Assembly (NCBI GenBank): GCA_018394295.1
Contig: CP074573.1
Location: 1,302,001 to 1,366,000 of the forward strand
DNA length: 64,000 nt
DNA from: Mycoplasmatota bacterium
Lineage (GTDB): Bacteria; Bacillota_I; Bacilli_A; Haloplasmatales; Haloplasmataceae
Direction of reading: 5' to 3'
The notes under the pieces are model-generated. The model was not told the origin of the DNA. It saw only the letters and a program-made list of their open reading frames with translations, and did no database searches. The translations under genes and the position numbers were made by a program. Positions 9,515-19,427 of this stretch are shown here, piece after piece; position 1 is the stretch's first letter; every line of letters starts with the position of its first letter.

Positions 9515-10375
9515 TCATAATACTTCATCATCTATGGTAAGACCTGTTAAATTTATGAATTTTAATATGTCGTAAGCTGGAATGTATAAGTCATACACAT
9601 CTACACCAACATCAATGTGAGCAATATAATACGGTTTAATATTAAGCATTCCATTATCATATCTAATTTTATATTTTGTATACTCACCTTTAGCAGGTTC
9701 TTCTTTTTTATTCCACATTGGAGCTATCTTCTTATTAACTTTTTCAAGAGAAGTAGATTGATTAAGAGGAATTTTTACGACCCGTTTTAAATCAGCAATA
9801 AATAGCTCGTTATCCTTTATATACATATACTTTTCTTGATTTATAAAATCAATTGATATTGTTTTATCTCGCGAGATTTTGCCAGCAATTACTTCATAAT
9901 AAAATATTATTATATCTATTTGCACAGCATCTTCTGGCACACCAAGCTGTGAAAGACATGATTTCTTAACAGTTTCAACTTGTTGTACTGATTGTTCAAA
10001 TTCAGGTGATTCTTTAACATTATTCCTTATAAGTCTCTCATAAGTGAAAAGAAATAACCAAATAATAAATGAAATAGGCAACATACCTATTATTACTGGT
10101 GCATTTTTATACGCTTGTGCTATTGTTATCCTCTCAGTTAAAGATCCTGATAAAATTGCTAATATTGTCACCCATGCAAAAAAAGCAATAGCTTGAATCA
10201 CTGTTAATTTGATTGGTATTGATGCTTTTAGCTGTTGTTTTGCTTTCATGTTCAATGTTTGTTGAAGTTTATGTTCTTGCGAAACGTCTATTTTATTAGA
10301 TACAAAATATAACTCTTCTCTCTGAACGATATTTTCATTATCCGTCATGTTTACACTAAACAATATTTTCGTCAT
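9515..10375 (-). CDS. Protein with two membrane helices and a soluble C-terminal domain, function unknown
   Basis: 286 residues. A hydrophilic N-terminus (about 1-55) is followed by two helices (about 57-80 and 92-113) and a large soluble part of mixed beta character. The soluble part may be a PH-like or YcxB-like domain, but no motif proves it. AAGGG lies upstream of the ATG. It ends in TGA. It touches the CbrC remnant, so the two may once have formed an immunity cluster. Confidence 0.6.
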   Translation of the reverse strand: MTKILFSVNMTDNENIVQREELYFVSNKIDVSQEHKLQQTLNMKAKQQLKASIPIKLTVIQAIAFFAWVTILAILSGSLTERITIAQAYKNAPVIIGMLPISFIIWLFLFTYERLIRNNVKESPEFEQSVQQVETVKKSCLSQLGVPEDAVQIDIIIFYYEVIAGKISRDKTISIDFINQEKYMYIKDNELFIADLKRVVKIPLNQSTSLEKVNKKIAPMWNKKEEPAKGEYTKYKIRYDNGMLNIKPYYIAHIDVGVDVYDLYIPAYDILKFINLTGLTIDDEVL

Positions 10376-10770
10376 TATTCCACACCCTTTCTAAATCATA
10401 AGTATTATATCATAGACTAAAAAACTAAACAGAATACATAATAATTCGATATTCTTACGTCCTACTTATAATACAGCTCATTGTAACATTTTTAATTGTA
10501 AAATAGTGGATTCTCTTTATCAAGCAGCTCTTTTTATCTTTGGATTTAACAATATTTACACCTCATTGTTAAACATTTTCTTCATGTTTTTTATGATTCT
10601 GTTTTCATACTCTGGTGTCCAATATATTCTAAGTTTTCTTCTCACCTAATATAACAGTATAAAAAATTATTTGCACTTAACTAATTATGCAATCATATTT
10701 CTAAGTATAGAGCTATTTTGTGTAATTTATTTATTTCGCAAATAAATTACATCAGTAATTTCTTAAATAT
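10376..10770. other. Intergenic stretch with one tiny frame
   Basis: About 400 bp. A 29-codon minus-strand frame at 10556-10645 starts with GTG and contains RIYWTPEYENRIIKNMKKMF. It could be the tail of a lost gene. Nothing else is recognisable. Confidence 0.3.
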
Positions 10771-11595
10771 TTATATTTTTTTTACCATACTGTATGATTT
10801 ATAACCTCTTGGATCGTTTTCTTTTGTAAAAACTATCTTGTATCCCAGTTTTTCATAAAATTTTTCTGCTTGAAACTCTACTGTACCTAAATTAATACTA
10901 TAGACATTTAGCTCCTTTGCTTTTTCCTCTATTTTATACATTAGGTTCTTACCAATTCCATTCCCTCTGTACGCTTCATCAACTGCAAGTCGACTTATAT
11001 ACATTGAATCTTCAGTAACAATCCCATAAACTCCCCCAACATATTTATTATCATCTAATGCTACAAACAATATATTTCTTTCTTGCATAGGATGAATATT
11101 ATTATCACAATTAAATCTCTCTATTCGATTTAATAAAATAGAATTATATGCACCTATTTTTTCATTAACTACAATTACTTCAGTTTGTGCATTACTTTTT
11201 ATATTAAAATCTGTATTCTTCAAATAAAAATATCTAGTTGTTCTTGGTGTTTTCTCTGTAATTCCTCCAATATCAAACCCTATAGACTTAAAATCTTCAA
11301 CCCTAGATTCAACTTCTGTATATAATTTTAAACCTACTGCTTTATTTATATAATAATGACTAATTTCTGATATCAACTTATTTAATATATCAATATCCTC
11401 ATAAAACATATTATTAATACTTACCCAATCCCACATGTAGTTTGTGTAAACAGCTCCAACCAGTTTTTCACCATCTAAAGCATAAAAATATTCAGTTGAT
11501 GAATCCCTTTCACCAGTAAACTTTATATTATAATCTCTTAAATGTTTTTTCAGTTTATCTTCATATTCAAAATTTTTATCCTCTATATATCTCAC
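10771..11595 (-). CDS. GNAT-family N-acetyltransferase
   Basis: 274 residues. The C-terminal half is a standard GNAT fold: ISRLAVDEAYRGNGIGKNLM (motif A with the acetyl-CoA pyrophosphate loop RGNGIG) followed by EKFYEKLGYKIVF. The N-terminal half looks like a second, degenerate GNAT domain. The GTG start has GAGGAGG upstream. It would transfer an acetyl group to an amine or protein; the substrate cannot be told. It is the only clear enzyme among the orphan immunity-like genes. Confidence 0.85.
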   Translation of the reverse strand: MRYIEDKNFEYEDKLKKHLRDYNIKFTGERDSSTEYFYALDGEKLVGAVYTNYMWDWVSINNMFYEDIDILNKLISEISHYYINKAVGLKLYTEVESRVEDFKSIGFDIGGITEKTPRTTRYFYLKNTDFNIKSNAQTEVIVVNEKIGAYNSILLNRIERFNCDNNIHPMQERNILFVALDDNKYVGGVYGIVTEDSMYISRLAVDEAYRGNGIGKNLMYKIEEKAKELNVYSINLGTVEFQAEKFYEKLGYKIVFTKENDPRGYKSYSMVKKI

Positions 11596-11765
11596 TTTTA
11601 TCCTCCTCGCATAAGTTTGTATTTTATTGTATTAGACAAATTAATAAAAGTATGGAAATTGTTGCATATCAATGGAAAAAACCGCAATCACATGTGATAC
11701 GGTCCATTTTAATATATAAAAATATAACAACTATCAATATAAAACTATACATTTGAAGGTAATAA

Positions 11766-12371
11766 TTAATCTTTAAAAATTTGAGAGATATTTTCTAAGT
11801 AGTCGGTTGATTTTGAATATCTATTTGATTTTATTATCTGTCCATTTTTTGAATAATCATCTAAAAATAGGTCATATACTCGTTTCTTAACAATAATCAC
11901 CCCTTGTCTTCTCATTCTTGGACTTTGATTTGTATTGCTAAATAAAGTAGAAAATATTTCATAGGTATCATTATATTTAAAACCTATAATTAATCCTTTT
12001 AACCAAAAAGAGAAAAACATTTCCTTATCCATTAATCTTTGATTACTAATACGGGCAAATCTGAGACCAAACATTCTAAATCCAATACTATGACCGCCTA
12101 GAAAACCTATTATTATATTATAAAATAAAAGAATACAAATTGGCAATACTACTAAAAGAGTCAAATCAGTTATAGGGTCATAACATACAAATAAAATTTT
12201 ACTAATATACAATATATAGAAATAGAACGCCACCAGCAAAAAGCATATTAATACATCTACAATACCTGAAAGATAAAATTCCAATTTATTACATATTGTT
12301 AGCATAATAGCTTGTTCTGGAGCCATCTTACTATTTTTATGATTTTCTCTAAATTGCTCATACCTATACAT
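11766..12371 (-). CDS. RDD-like membrane protein
   Basis: 201 residues with about three hydrophobic helices. GHSIGFRMFGLRFARI resembles the second conserved block of RDD-family proteins (GxTxGKxxxGLRVV), and RMRRQGVIIVKK may match the end of that domain. The soluble tail is unusual. AGGAGG precedes the ATG. Some RDD-like proteins occur as immunity proteins; that role here is only suggested by context. Confidence 0.5.
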   Translation of the reverse strand: MYRYEQFRENHKNSKMAPEQAIMLTICNKLEFYLSGIVDVLICFLLVAFYFYILYISKILFVCYDPITDLTLLVVLPICILLFYNIIIGFLGGHSIGFRMFGLRFARISNQRLMDKEMFFSFWLKGLIIGFKYNDTYEIFSTLFSNTNQSPRMRRQGVIIVKKRVYDLFLDDYSKNGQIIKSNRYSKSTDYLENISQIFKD

Positions 12372-12916
12372 AAATCCCCCTCCTCTAACATATAAGTAAA
12401 ATCATTGACATAAATATATTACCATATTTTTACAGTTAGTACTATATATTCAAATAAAAATCATACTACTAATGATAAATCTATTGGCGTGTTAATTTCA
12501 TATGCATTTTTAATACTATAAGTTAAAAAAAGAAAACTACACTAGTTTGTAATTTTCCATCCTATTTTTTGCTTATATTTTATATAGAACCTAAATATGT
12601 TCTATTTTTTATAACATTTCATCCTTACTTATGGTACCACTCATCGTTATTAATTCTAAACAAACTTAGTTCTTGTTCAGACAGAGTTATTTATATTGGT
12701 ATATAAAGGAAGATTATTCCCTCAATCACTATTATTAGTATATATAAGGCTATTTCCTAATTAGCGATACTAGTTTAGTAAAATAATTGGCCCTCTTTTT
12801 GATAAGGGGACCGTGAAATATTAAGAAAAATGTTTTTATGCAATATAATATACAATAATTATTTGTTAACTTTTATAATAATTTTGCTCATTCCTAAATA
12901 TACAAAAATATATAGT
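12372..12916. other. Intergenic stretch with weak gene remnants
   Basis: About 545 bp. A minus-strand frame around 12450-12570 containing NAYEINTPIDLSL is cut by stops. A GGCCCT/AGGGGACC-like hairpin lies near 12790-12812. Nothing is firm. Confidence 0.3.
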
Positions 12917-13522
12917 TTATAAATCTTGAAAGGCATTTTCTTTAGCTAAATTATAAATTTTATTTAACTCCTGTTTTTCTTGTGAAAAAAATGTTAATGC
13001 ATTACCTTCACAACCTAAATCTCTTACGATTAAAACTACATATTTTTCTTTGTAAAAAAATCGAAATAAGTCACCTCCATTAAAATTATTCAAAGAAGCT
13101 AATAACATATCATCATTTCTAGCTAAAGTAATTGTTTCATTACGTAACAATGGAATATGATGAAATCCGATATTGCGAACTTTTGCGAATGCATATCTAT
13201 GACTTTCACTTATGTAAAAATCTTCAGATTTATAATCTAATGGAATCTGTTTATATTTATTCCATAACCCTAAATGTTTTTCTACTGAGCTAAAATTAAT
13301 GTCTTTTTTTTGTTCAACAATGATATACATTTTTTTATGTTCTTTACTTTTATATTTTTCAATGACAGAATTATATGCTTCCATAGATTCTTTTTTAAAA
13401 GCACTAATATTTTCAACTATCCAAGAGAATTCTTCTTTATTATTAGCTCCAATAGATAAACTTAAACAGTCTATATTCTTACTTAAATCAATATGTTGAT
13501 TAATTTCTTTTTGATAATTCAT
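12917..13522 (-). CDS. Soluble protein of unknown function, immunity candidate
   Basis: About 201 residues, no signal or membrane segment, mixed alpha/beta by eye. The ATG at 13522 (MNYQKEINQ) has AAGGAG 8 nt upstream; a GTG three codons earlier overlaps that site and was rejected. The C-terminus (FRFFYKEKYVVLIVRDLG) is beta-rich. No family is recognised. A plus-strand Rhs/Hint remnant abuts the start, so this gene was probably moved here with toxin debris. Confidence 0.5.
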   Translation of the reverse strand: MNYQKEINQHIDLSKNIDCLSLSIGANNKEEFSWIVENISAFKKESMEAYNSVIEKYKSKEHKKMYIIVEQKKDINFSSVEKHLGLWNKYKQIPLDYKSEDFYISESHRYAFAKVRNIGFHHIPLLRNETITLARNDDMLLASLNNFNGGDLFRFFYKEKYVVLIVRDLGCEGNALTFFSQEKQELNKIYNLAKENAFQDL

Positions 13523-13541
13523 ACCTATCACTCCTTACTCT

Positions 13542-13715
13542 TATTCCAATAATGCTGATGAATTTGCAGAATATGGTGAAGAAGCACTTGTTGTAACTAC
13601 TGTTGGAGGAACACTTGGTGCAATGATAGGATATTCAACCCATTCATCTACTTTTTCTAATTGTTTTGTTACTGGTACATTAATAAAAGAAAATATATTA
13701 ATATTAAATGGTTAA
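13542..13715 (+). pseudogene. Rhs tip remnant ending at the start of a Hint domain
   Basis: 58 open codons on the plus strand, opposite to its neighbours. EEALVVTTVGGTLGAMIGYS is the Gly-rich linker typical of tips, and SNCFVTGTLIKE matches the first motif of pretoxin Hint domains (CFVAGTLV). The domain is cut after about ten residues. The inverted orientation shows a local rearrangement. Confidence 0.5.
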
Positions 13716-14138
13716 TATTTTAAATCTAGTCTTGTTTATCTTGTTCTTTGATTTTAGCCAAACATAATGGAAATACTTTTTTCCAGACAATATTCTTTCA
13801 ATCAAACAAAAAATTACGCATATACCAGACATTATAAAGAATAGATTATGTAATAATTTTGATAACCAATGCTTTAATGGTATTTAATAAAGTATTATTT
13901 CTTGATTATCTTCAACCTTATAAATTGAAACATATCCTAAAAGATTGCTTTTTACAATATATTTATCACCATCTTTTGTTCACAAAATCTTACCATTTAT
14001 TAAAATTAAATCTTTTCTTAAAAGTTATACTTCAATACCTTCTATTGATAAAAAAATTTTATTAAAGCATGTTTTATTGACTAAATACAATACGAATATT
14101 ATAGATATAATAAAAAATAGTTCCACCAAAAATTTCAC
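13704..14138 (-). pseudogene. Broken membrane-anchored gene with three internal stops
   Basis: A single frame of about 145 codons from a possible GTG at 14138. It has an N-terminal hydrophobic helix, a middle part (DGDKYIVKSNLLGYVSIY) and a second hydrophobic stretch. It is cut by TAA, TGA and TAA. The TGA occurs where Trp would fit, as expected from decay of TGG. It overlaps the end of 14135-14581 by a few bases. Probably a dead immunity gene. Confidence 0.55.
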
Positions 14139-14581
14139 CCATTCGCCAAGTGTTTAATTAACTTAATAAAAGAATCATCCATTATATTATCGCTATCATA
14201 TTGAATTACATTATCATAAATTTCTTGCCACAATTCTTTATAATTTAACAATGAACGAGTAAAAAAAATCTTTTTATTATTTACATATAAAATAACCATA
14301 CCTATTTTATATGTGACTTTAGTAATATTATCCCAATAAATATCAATTGGCTTATTTCTGCTAACTATAAAATAATCGAAATGTAAATGTGTCGAATGTA
14401 AAGATATTCTATATGATAATTCTTGTTTTAATAAAATACTGCCTAAAACTATTGTCAACAATATTATTGTAATATAACTTCCTAAATTTTTAGAATAATA
14501 CATAGTAAATATAGATATTAAAAGTGTGTAAAATATTGTGTAGTAAAAGATTTTAATTCTATTAAACTTATATACTTTCAT
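14135..14581 (-). CDS. Two-helix protein with PH-like domain, immunity candidate
   Basis: 148 residues. Two N-terminal helices (about 10-50) are followed by a short beta-rich domain (IDIYWDNITKVTYKIG, VILYVNNKKIFF), reminiscent of bacterial PH-like domains. The C-terminal block NYKELWQEIYDNVIQY recurs as NYNSLFRQIYSRVTRY in the disrupted gene at 40203-41853, so the two are paralogues. CGGAGGGG precedes the ATG. The paralogue directly follows a tip remnant, which supports an immunity role. Confidence 0.6.
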   Translation of the reverse strand: MKVYKFNRIKIFYYTIFYTLLISIFTMYYSKNLGSYITIILLTIVLGSILLKQELSYRISLHSTHLHFDYFIVSRNKPIDIYWDNITKVTYKIGMVILYVNNKKIFFTRSLLNYKELWQEIYDNVIQYDSDNIMDDSFIKLIKHLANG

Positions 14582-14670
14582 AGTCCCCTCCGTTATTCAA
14601 TGCTATACATATGGTTTAAGTAAATTATTTATTACAAGATTAAATATTTTTTTTATTTTTTAATTTGATT

Positions 14671-15243
14671 TCAAGATAATTTATCGAGGATATTATTACA
14701 TTTATCTAACCAATTTTTAACCATATTTTTGGATATTTTTCTTACAACACAAGTTTTATAGTTTTCTTTAAATTCTTCATAACTTATATATTCATTTTTA
14801 CCGTCAATAAAATCTTCAAAGTGCCACTGATAAGTAGGCGTAATTTCAATGACTATATCATTATTTAAATTATATATCCATGTTTGATAATTCATTGAAT
14901 CCCATATCAAATATTTATCACCAATCCAATAGTAACCTTCCTTCTCTTTAACCATCTTTAATCCTGGTTTATTTTGAAAGTTCTCATTACTAATAAATCC
15001 TATTCCTTTTTCTATGATTGAACTATCTAGTTCTAATTTTCTATTAATGGCCTTGCTAAGTAATCTTTGAAATGTTTCAATCGCTTCACATAAGAAATCA
15101 TTTGCGTACAAAATATACTCTCTTTCCATATTTCTAAAGAAAATTCTAACTTCTTCATATCTATTAAGGTCTTTATTACATGAAAATCTTTCAATTTCTA
15201 TCTTTTCATCACTAGAAATAAATAAAGTCATCAAGTTACTCAT
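14671..15243 (-). CDS. Soluble immunity candidate coupled to a dead toxin tip
   Basis: About 190 residues without signal or membrane segment, acidic and Trp/Tyr-rich (GYYWIGDKYLIWDSM, ITPTYQWHFEDF). Its ATG (15241-15243) overlaps the TGA of the upstream tip remnant, a translational coupling often seen in toxin-immunity pairs. A GTG one codon earlier is an alternative start. No family is named with certainty. The partner toxin is now a pseudogene, so this immunity gene is an orphan. Confidence 0.65.
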   Translation of the reverse strand: MSNLMTLFISSDEKIEIERFSCNKDLNRYEEVRIFFRNMEREYILYANDFLCEAIETFQRLLSKAINRKLELDSSIIEKGIGFISNENFQNKPGLKMVKEKEGYYWIGDKYLIWDSMNYQTWIYNLNNDIVIEITPTYQWHFEDFIDGKNEYISYEEFKENYKTCVVRKISKNMVKNWLDKCNNILDKLS

Positions 15244-15489
15244 CACGGTATAAACCTACCTTTCTTATCTACTAACCCTACTTTACGAAGAACTGAACGA
15301 TTATTCAATCATTCTCTTAAATTGTACAATCCATATGAAGTTATATCGACAATAGCTTCACTTGAAATTGCTATTCCGGTAGATACTACTCTATAAATAG
15401 GTCTTATACCAGCTTTAGCTATTTCTACACTATATTACGATTCAAATCCATCAAACATATTTGTTACACCATATATTAAAGCATTGTAC
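15243..15489 (-). pseudogene. Dead Rhs toxin tip
   Basis: About 80 codons in one frame with two internal stops (TAA and TGA). The readable parts are VEIAKAGIRPIYRVVSTG, SSEAIVDITSYGLYNL and RSVLRKVGLVDKKGRFIP. The end overlaps the start of the gene at 14671-15243. No catalytic motif is visible. The core and the rest of the rhs gene are missing. Confidence 0.6.
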
Positions 15490-15516
15490 TAATCCAGCCT
15501 GTAGTCTTTTAAATAA

Positions 15517-15836
15517 TTATAAATTCATTTCACTACTAGGATACCCAATAATCATTTTAGTTTTATCATCTACATTTTCTAACTTCTTTATTGATTCAAA
15601 TTTTACTTCGTTTGAGTTATGATTAATGTTTTGTATTATTTTTTCTAATATATTTCTATATCTCTGTGATCAATTATTTTAATTACTAAATAATGATCAC
15701 TATTAATAAAATCACTGTAATCATTGATTTCAACTGCAGAACTGCATTTATCAGGGTTAAATAATACTAGAAATTCTATATTACCATTTATGTCCTCTAA
15801 TTGAAGCAATCTCTTCTTTGCTTGTTCAGATGTCAC
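15517..15836 (-). pseudogene. Frameshifted small immunity-like gene
   Basis: The first 63 codons (MTSEQAKKRLLQLED onward) end in TAG, but the next frame continues at once with RNILEKIIQNINHNS and ends in KTMIIGYPSS-like sequence (KMIIGYPSSEMNL). Together they give about 108 residues of a soluble protein. A single-base slip near 15650 explains the break. The family is not recognised. Confidence 0.55.
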
Positions 15837-15929
15837 TTTTTTTATTTTATTAAGTTAAATCCACTCTGGATTTGAAAGATGTCATCATTTAGATTATAAT
15901 TTATATCTGTTGTGATTAGATAATACCAA

Positions 15930-16268
15930 TTAATAAATTCTTTTTAATTCAAACTCAATTTTTTCTGGTTTAAGTTTACCAAAAAAATCATAAGTAGGAT
16001 GATAGTTATTATATATATGTAATATTGCAAGAATAATACCCTCATTAGTAAGTTCTTTTACTAATATTAAATTAGGTTCAATACAAAAGTAACCTGAATC
16101 TTGTATCGTTTCTTTAGACTCTCGATAAAATTCTTCATAATCATAAGCTATTAGATTATAATAATTATTATCTATCTTAACAATTATATAAGGTCTTCTA
16201 CCTTTTTGCATCCAATATCCTTCTTCTTCTTCAGAATTATCAAGTAAATAAATCTCTATTTCATTCAT
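15930..16268 (-). CDS. Small acidic soluble protein, immunity candidate
   Basis: About 112 residues. I start it at the ATG of MNEIEIYLL because GGAGG lies 7 nt upstream; a TTG five codons earlier overlaps that site. It is acidic with clustered Glu (NSEEEEGYW), rich in Tyr, and has no membrane segment. No family is recognised. It lies in the orphan immunity run with no intact toxin nearby. Confidence 0.55.
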   Translation of the reverse strand: MNEIEIYLLDNSEEEEGYWMQKGRRPYIIVKIDNNYYNLIAYDYEEFYRESKETIQDSGYFCIEPNLILVKELTNEGIILAILHIYNNYHPTYDFFGKLKPEKIEFELKRIY

Positions 16269-16326
16269 AACTTTACCCTCCAAAAGGTGAAACTATTATT
16301 TTATATAACAATTCTTAAAATTCATT

Positions 16327-16646
16327 TTAACTCATTACTCTTCTTGGTATAATTTCATAGTGACCAGAGACAACTTGTGAAAATTTTAACTCTATAGGGT
16401 AATTATCTTTTTTATATGGTCCACCATGATTTTCTATGTTTTTATAATATGGAATGCAGATAAATCCAAATCAATTTTTGACCCTAAATAAGTTTCTATA
16501 TCTTGAACTGATAATTCAGGAATATATATATATTCTCCTAAGTATCTACCTAGATAATTAATACTTATTACTAATTCATTCCCTTGTTTTGTTAATCTAC
16601 CTATAAGTTGATCATTATATTGCTCAGTTAAGGGTAAAATTGGTAT
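16327..16646 (-). pseudogene. Frameshifted remnant of a soluble gene
   Basis: The frame after the TGA at 16647 stays open for about 70 codons (LIGRLTKQGNELVISINYLG, YIPELSVQDIETYLG). It then shifts by one base into a frame that reads NIENHGGPYKKDNYPIELKF and ends SGHYEIIPRRVMS. It is probably a dead immunity or tip gene joined to the transporter fragment upstream. The function is unknown. Confidence 0.5.
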
Positions 16647-17998
16647 TCAATTTACATCAGCATCTATATTCAATTTTTCATCATATGTTTGTTGTGTCAT
16701 AAATAGTTGCAGATATGTGTTTTTCTTTTCTACACTAAAAGAAGCTGCGTCAGACAAATCATTTTGAATCAATTTTTGATAATAAATCTCATAATCAGTA
16801 TCTACAATCCCACATATTGTTAATTTTATTGAATTATTTTCATGTCCTAATAGGTCATTTTCATTTTTTAAACCCTCAAATACTCCATATTTAAGGAGCA
16901 TATTTGCCATATAATCAGTTATAAGAACATTACCTATAGTACTTGGATAATTTCCAAATTTCAAAGAATAAAGATTCTTATTTTTATCATTTAATATTGT
17001 TACTTTATTAAATTTATTAGAATCATACTGTGATTTTGGTATGTAATTATCCATTATTATAAATGGAAATTTAGGTTTAAAGTGGAATTTACAAATTTAA
17101 TTGACTTATAATTATCCATAAAGTAGTCATAATCTTCATTAGTAAATGAAACTAAGTTTTCGTTACTATCATTATCATCAGTATATTTGTTCATTGGAAT
17201 AATATTAATATTCGTTTCATTAAAAGTTTTAATTGTTGCTTGACTAACATCATAGAAATTATATGATGTAGCAATAGTAACAAACATTATTGAACAGGCT
17301 AATAAGATAACCATAAAAAATAAATGAATTTTTTTATAAAATAAACTATTTAAAGCAAAATTAAAAATTGAACCGAGAGGTAATGAAGATCTTTTAAGTT
17401 CAAGAGTTTTTTTAAATTCAAAAGATTCTTTTTTATCTATTTTTGTTTTATCTGATATAATTTCACCATCTTTTAGTTGAATGATTCGATCACCATAAGC
17501 ATTAACAAATTCTTCATCATGAGTAACCATAATAATTAATTTATCCTTTGATAATCTTTTTAGAATTTCTAGGATTGCTTTACTCGTTTCACTATCAAGA
17601 TTTCCAGTAGGTTCATCAGCTACAATAATCTTAGGATTTTTAACTAATGCTCTTGCAATTGCAACTCTTTGTTTTTCTCCACCACTTAAATTGCTTATTT
17701 TTTAATCGTGATACTCTTGTAATTCTACTAATTCTAGAATATGTTTTACTCTTTTTTTAATTTCTCGTTTATTTATCTTTTGCAATTTAAGAGCTAATTC
17801 TATATTCTCACTGACAGTTAAGCGATTAATGTTATTGAATTCCTGAAATACAAACCCAATATATGTATTACGATATGTATCCCATTCATAACGTGAATAT
17901 TCTTTAGTAGATTTATTGTTAATTATAAGTTCTCCTTGATCATAAGAATCTAAACCACCAATTATATTAAGGAGAGTTGATTTTCCACTTCCACTTGT
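16647..17998 (-). pseudogene. Broken ABC transporter (ATPase fused to FtsX/MacB-like permease)
   Basis: The ATPase part begins inside Walker A (SGSGKSTLLN) because its N-terminus is lost. It keeps the Q-loop (FVFQEF), the signature [15 protein letters not shown], Walker B (IIVADEPTG) and the H-loop (VTHDEEF). The permease starts near 17400 with one helix ([17 protein letters not shown]) and a MacB-like extracytoplasmic region. Lesions are a TAA at 17702-17704, a frameshift near 17080 and a TGA at 16647, with the C-terminus absent. Intact relatives export peptides or give resistance to them. Confidence 0.85.
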
Positions 17999-18481
17999 AT
18001 AGGAAGAGGAACATGAATAATTGGTTCATAGTGCCTAATAATTTCACTTATTATCACTAAATCTTTAGTAGTACTTGTACCTGTAGCAGGAACAATATTT
18101 GGTATATATTTATGATATATTCGAACAAGTATACTATCGTTTTTCCCAGCACTTAATAACTCTTTTGTACCGCTTACCTTAATCAAAATTAAGTTTATAT
18201 CATAAAAATTCAAATTGATTATCCATGTTGATACTATTGTCATTTCCATGTTGATACAATTTTGATGTTGTCCTTAATAGTTCAGCACACCCTACTTTAG
18301 TTGTGCTGTCATACAAAAATTGCTGTCAAAATTGAATCATATGTTTCTACATACAAGTTGTGTTTGGACTTCAGTTTTGCTAATTTCCCCTATAAGTGAG
18401 AATAAACATTTTAAATTTTTTCTAAGATTTCTTAGTTGTATTTATTAATAAATTATTTGAGTTTTCGAAATTTCTTAACAT
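17999..18481. other. Junction debris next to the ABC fragment
   Basis: A minus-strand frame from 18249 runs across the ABC junction and contains ISEIIRHYEPIIHVPL. I could not assign it. CCATGTTGATAC is repeated directly near 18195-18260 with small changes. Another short frame (LAKLKSKHNLYVETYDS) lies near 18310-18390. These look like pieces of lost genes. Confidence 0.3.
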
Positions 18482-18865
18482 TTATTTTAGAACTGTAAAA
18501 TCACTATGTTCTTCGAATACTTTTTTACCATTTTTACTAAAGCAAGAATAATCTTCACATTGTTGAAATTGACATGTTTTTGAATTAACTACTGTATATC
18601 CATGTTCGCCAATAATATATATTCTATCATCTACATATTTATATTCATATATGTTAATTTCGATAGTTGATTGTTTTTCAATATTCATTAATCCATATGT
18701 CATTTCTCCATTGGGAAAATAACTTCGTAGTATTTGTAAAGTACCATCTCCAAAAATTTCAAGTGTATCTTTCCCGGGTATATATTTATATTTTGAACAT
18801 CCAGCCACAATAGATAAAAGAATAGTAAAGATTAAAATAAATTTAATATATCCATTTAATTTCAT
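18482..18865 (-). CDS. Small lipoprotein, immunity candidate
   Basis: 127 residues. An N-terminal signal with lipobox VAGC places the lipidated Cys at residue 23, so the mature part is anchored on the outer face of the membrane. It contains four further Cys, including QFQQCEDYSCF. AAGGAG precedes the ATG at a longish spacing. No family is recognised. An extracytoplasmic lipoprotein in this region fits protection against a toxin acting outside the cytoplasm. Confidence 0.6.
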   Translation of the reverse strand: MKLNGYIKFILIFTILLSIVAGCSKYKYIPGKDTLEIFGDGTLQILRSYFPNGEMTYGLMNIEKQSTIEINIYEYKYVDDRIYIIGEHGYTVVNSKTCQFQQCEDYSCFSKNGKKVFEEHSDFTVLK

Positions 18866-19427
18866 ACACTCAATTACTCCTTTTTTAATTATTTAATAGC
18901 ATAATCAAAATCAACATATATTCCATAACCATTTATAATTCCTGAAGTTTGAAGTGGTAATACACAATTATTAACAATATTAGGAATAGTAAAATGTCTG
19001 TACTCTTACCCCATTTTATTTTACTGTTCGTCATGATTCGGTTATTCAAATAATTTATTTTGCGAAAACATCATACATAAAGATAATTTTTAAGGCATAA
19101 AAACACTCATTTTTAACGTTTTTAAGGGCTATTTTTAGCCTAAAACCTAAACAAATAGACGAAATGAAAAGCACCATAAAGCCATAAAAGCATATTAATA
19201 TAAAGGCATTCTAGATTTAACCACAATATTTTTATGCTTTTTACTACCCCCCCTAGCTAATTCCGCGAAAATTCACATGAAAGCCTGGCGCGGTCAACAG
19301 TATGATAGTTGTAGAGATTTAAGCCCCCCTACTGTCTGAATTTGAGTGGAAAGTCCATCAAAAACTTTGTTTTAGCTCTAGTAATCCATCAAGTCCTAGT
19401 TTCAATACTAATGTGTTTAAAAACCAA
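18866..19427. other. Gene-free stretch with a GC-richer, C-run island
   Basis: About 560 bp. At 19244-19250 and 19324-19329 there are C7 and C6 runs, both followed by CTA. Between them CCGCG (19263-19267) and CGCGG (19289-19293) form an inverted repeat. A GGCTA/TAGCC hairpin lies near 19127-19140. No open frame crosses it. The base composition is unlike its surroundings; it could be a remnant of an origin of transfer or replication, but no motif proves it. Confidence 0.4.

Noticed and set aside
13960-16649. TGA codons at places where Trp would fit, hinting at the Mycoplasma code
   Set aside because: They occur only in broken genes. Intact genes end in TGA (9515, 50632), and all Trp codons I checked in the long rhs genes are TGG.
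17962-18249. 95-codon minus-strand frame called as a gene
   Set aside because: Its last part is an out-of-frame reading of the ABC Walker A region, so the frame crosses a junction by chance. Only the upstream part may be a real remnant.
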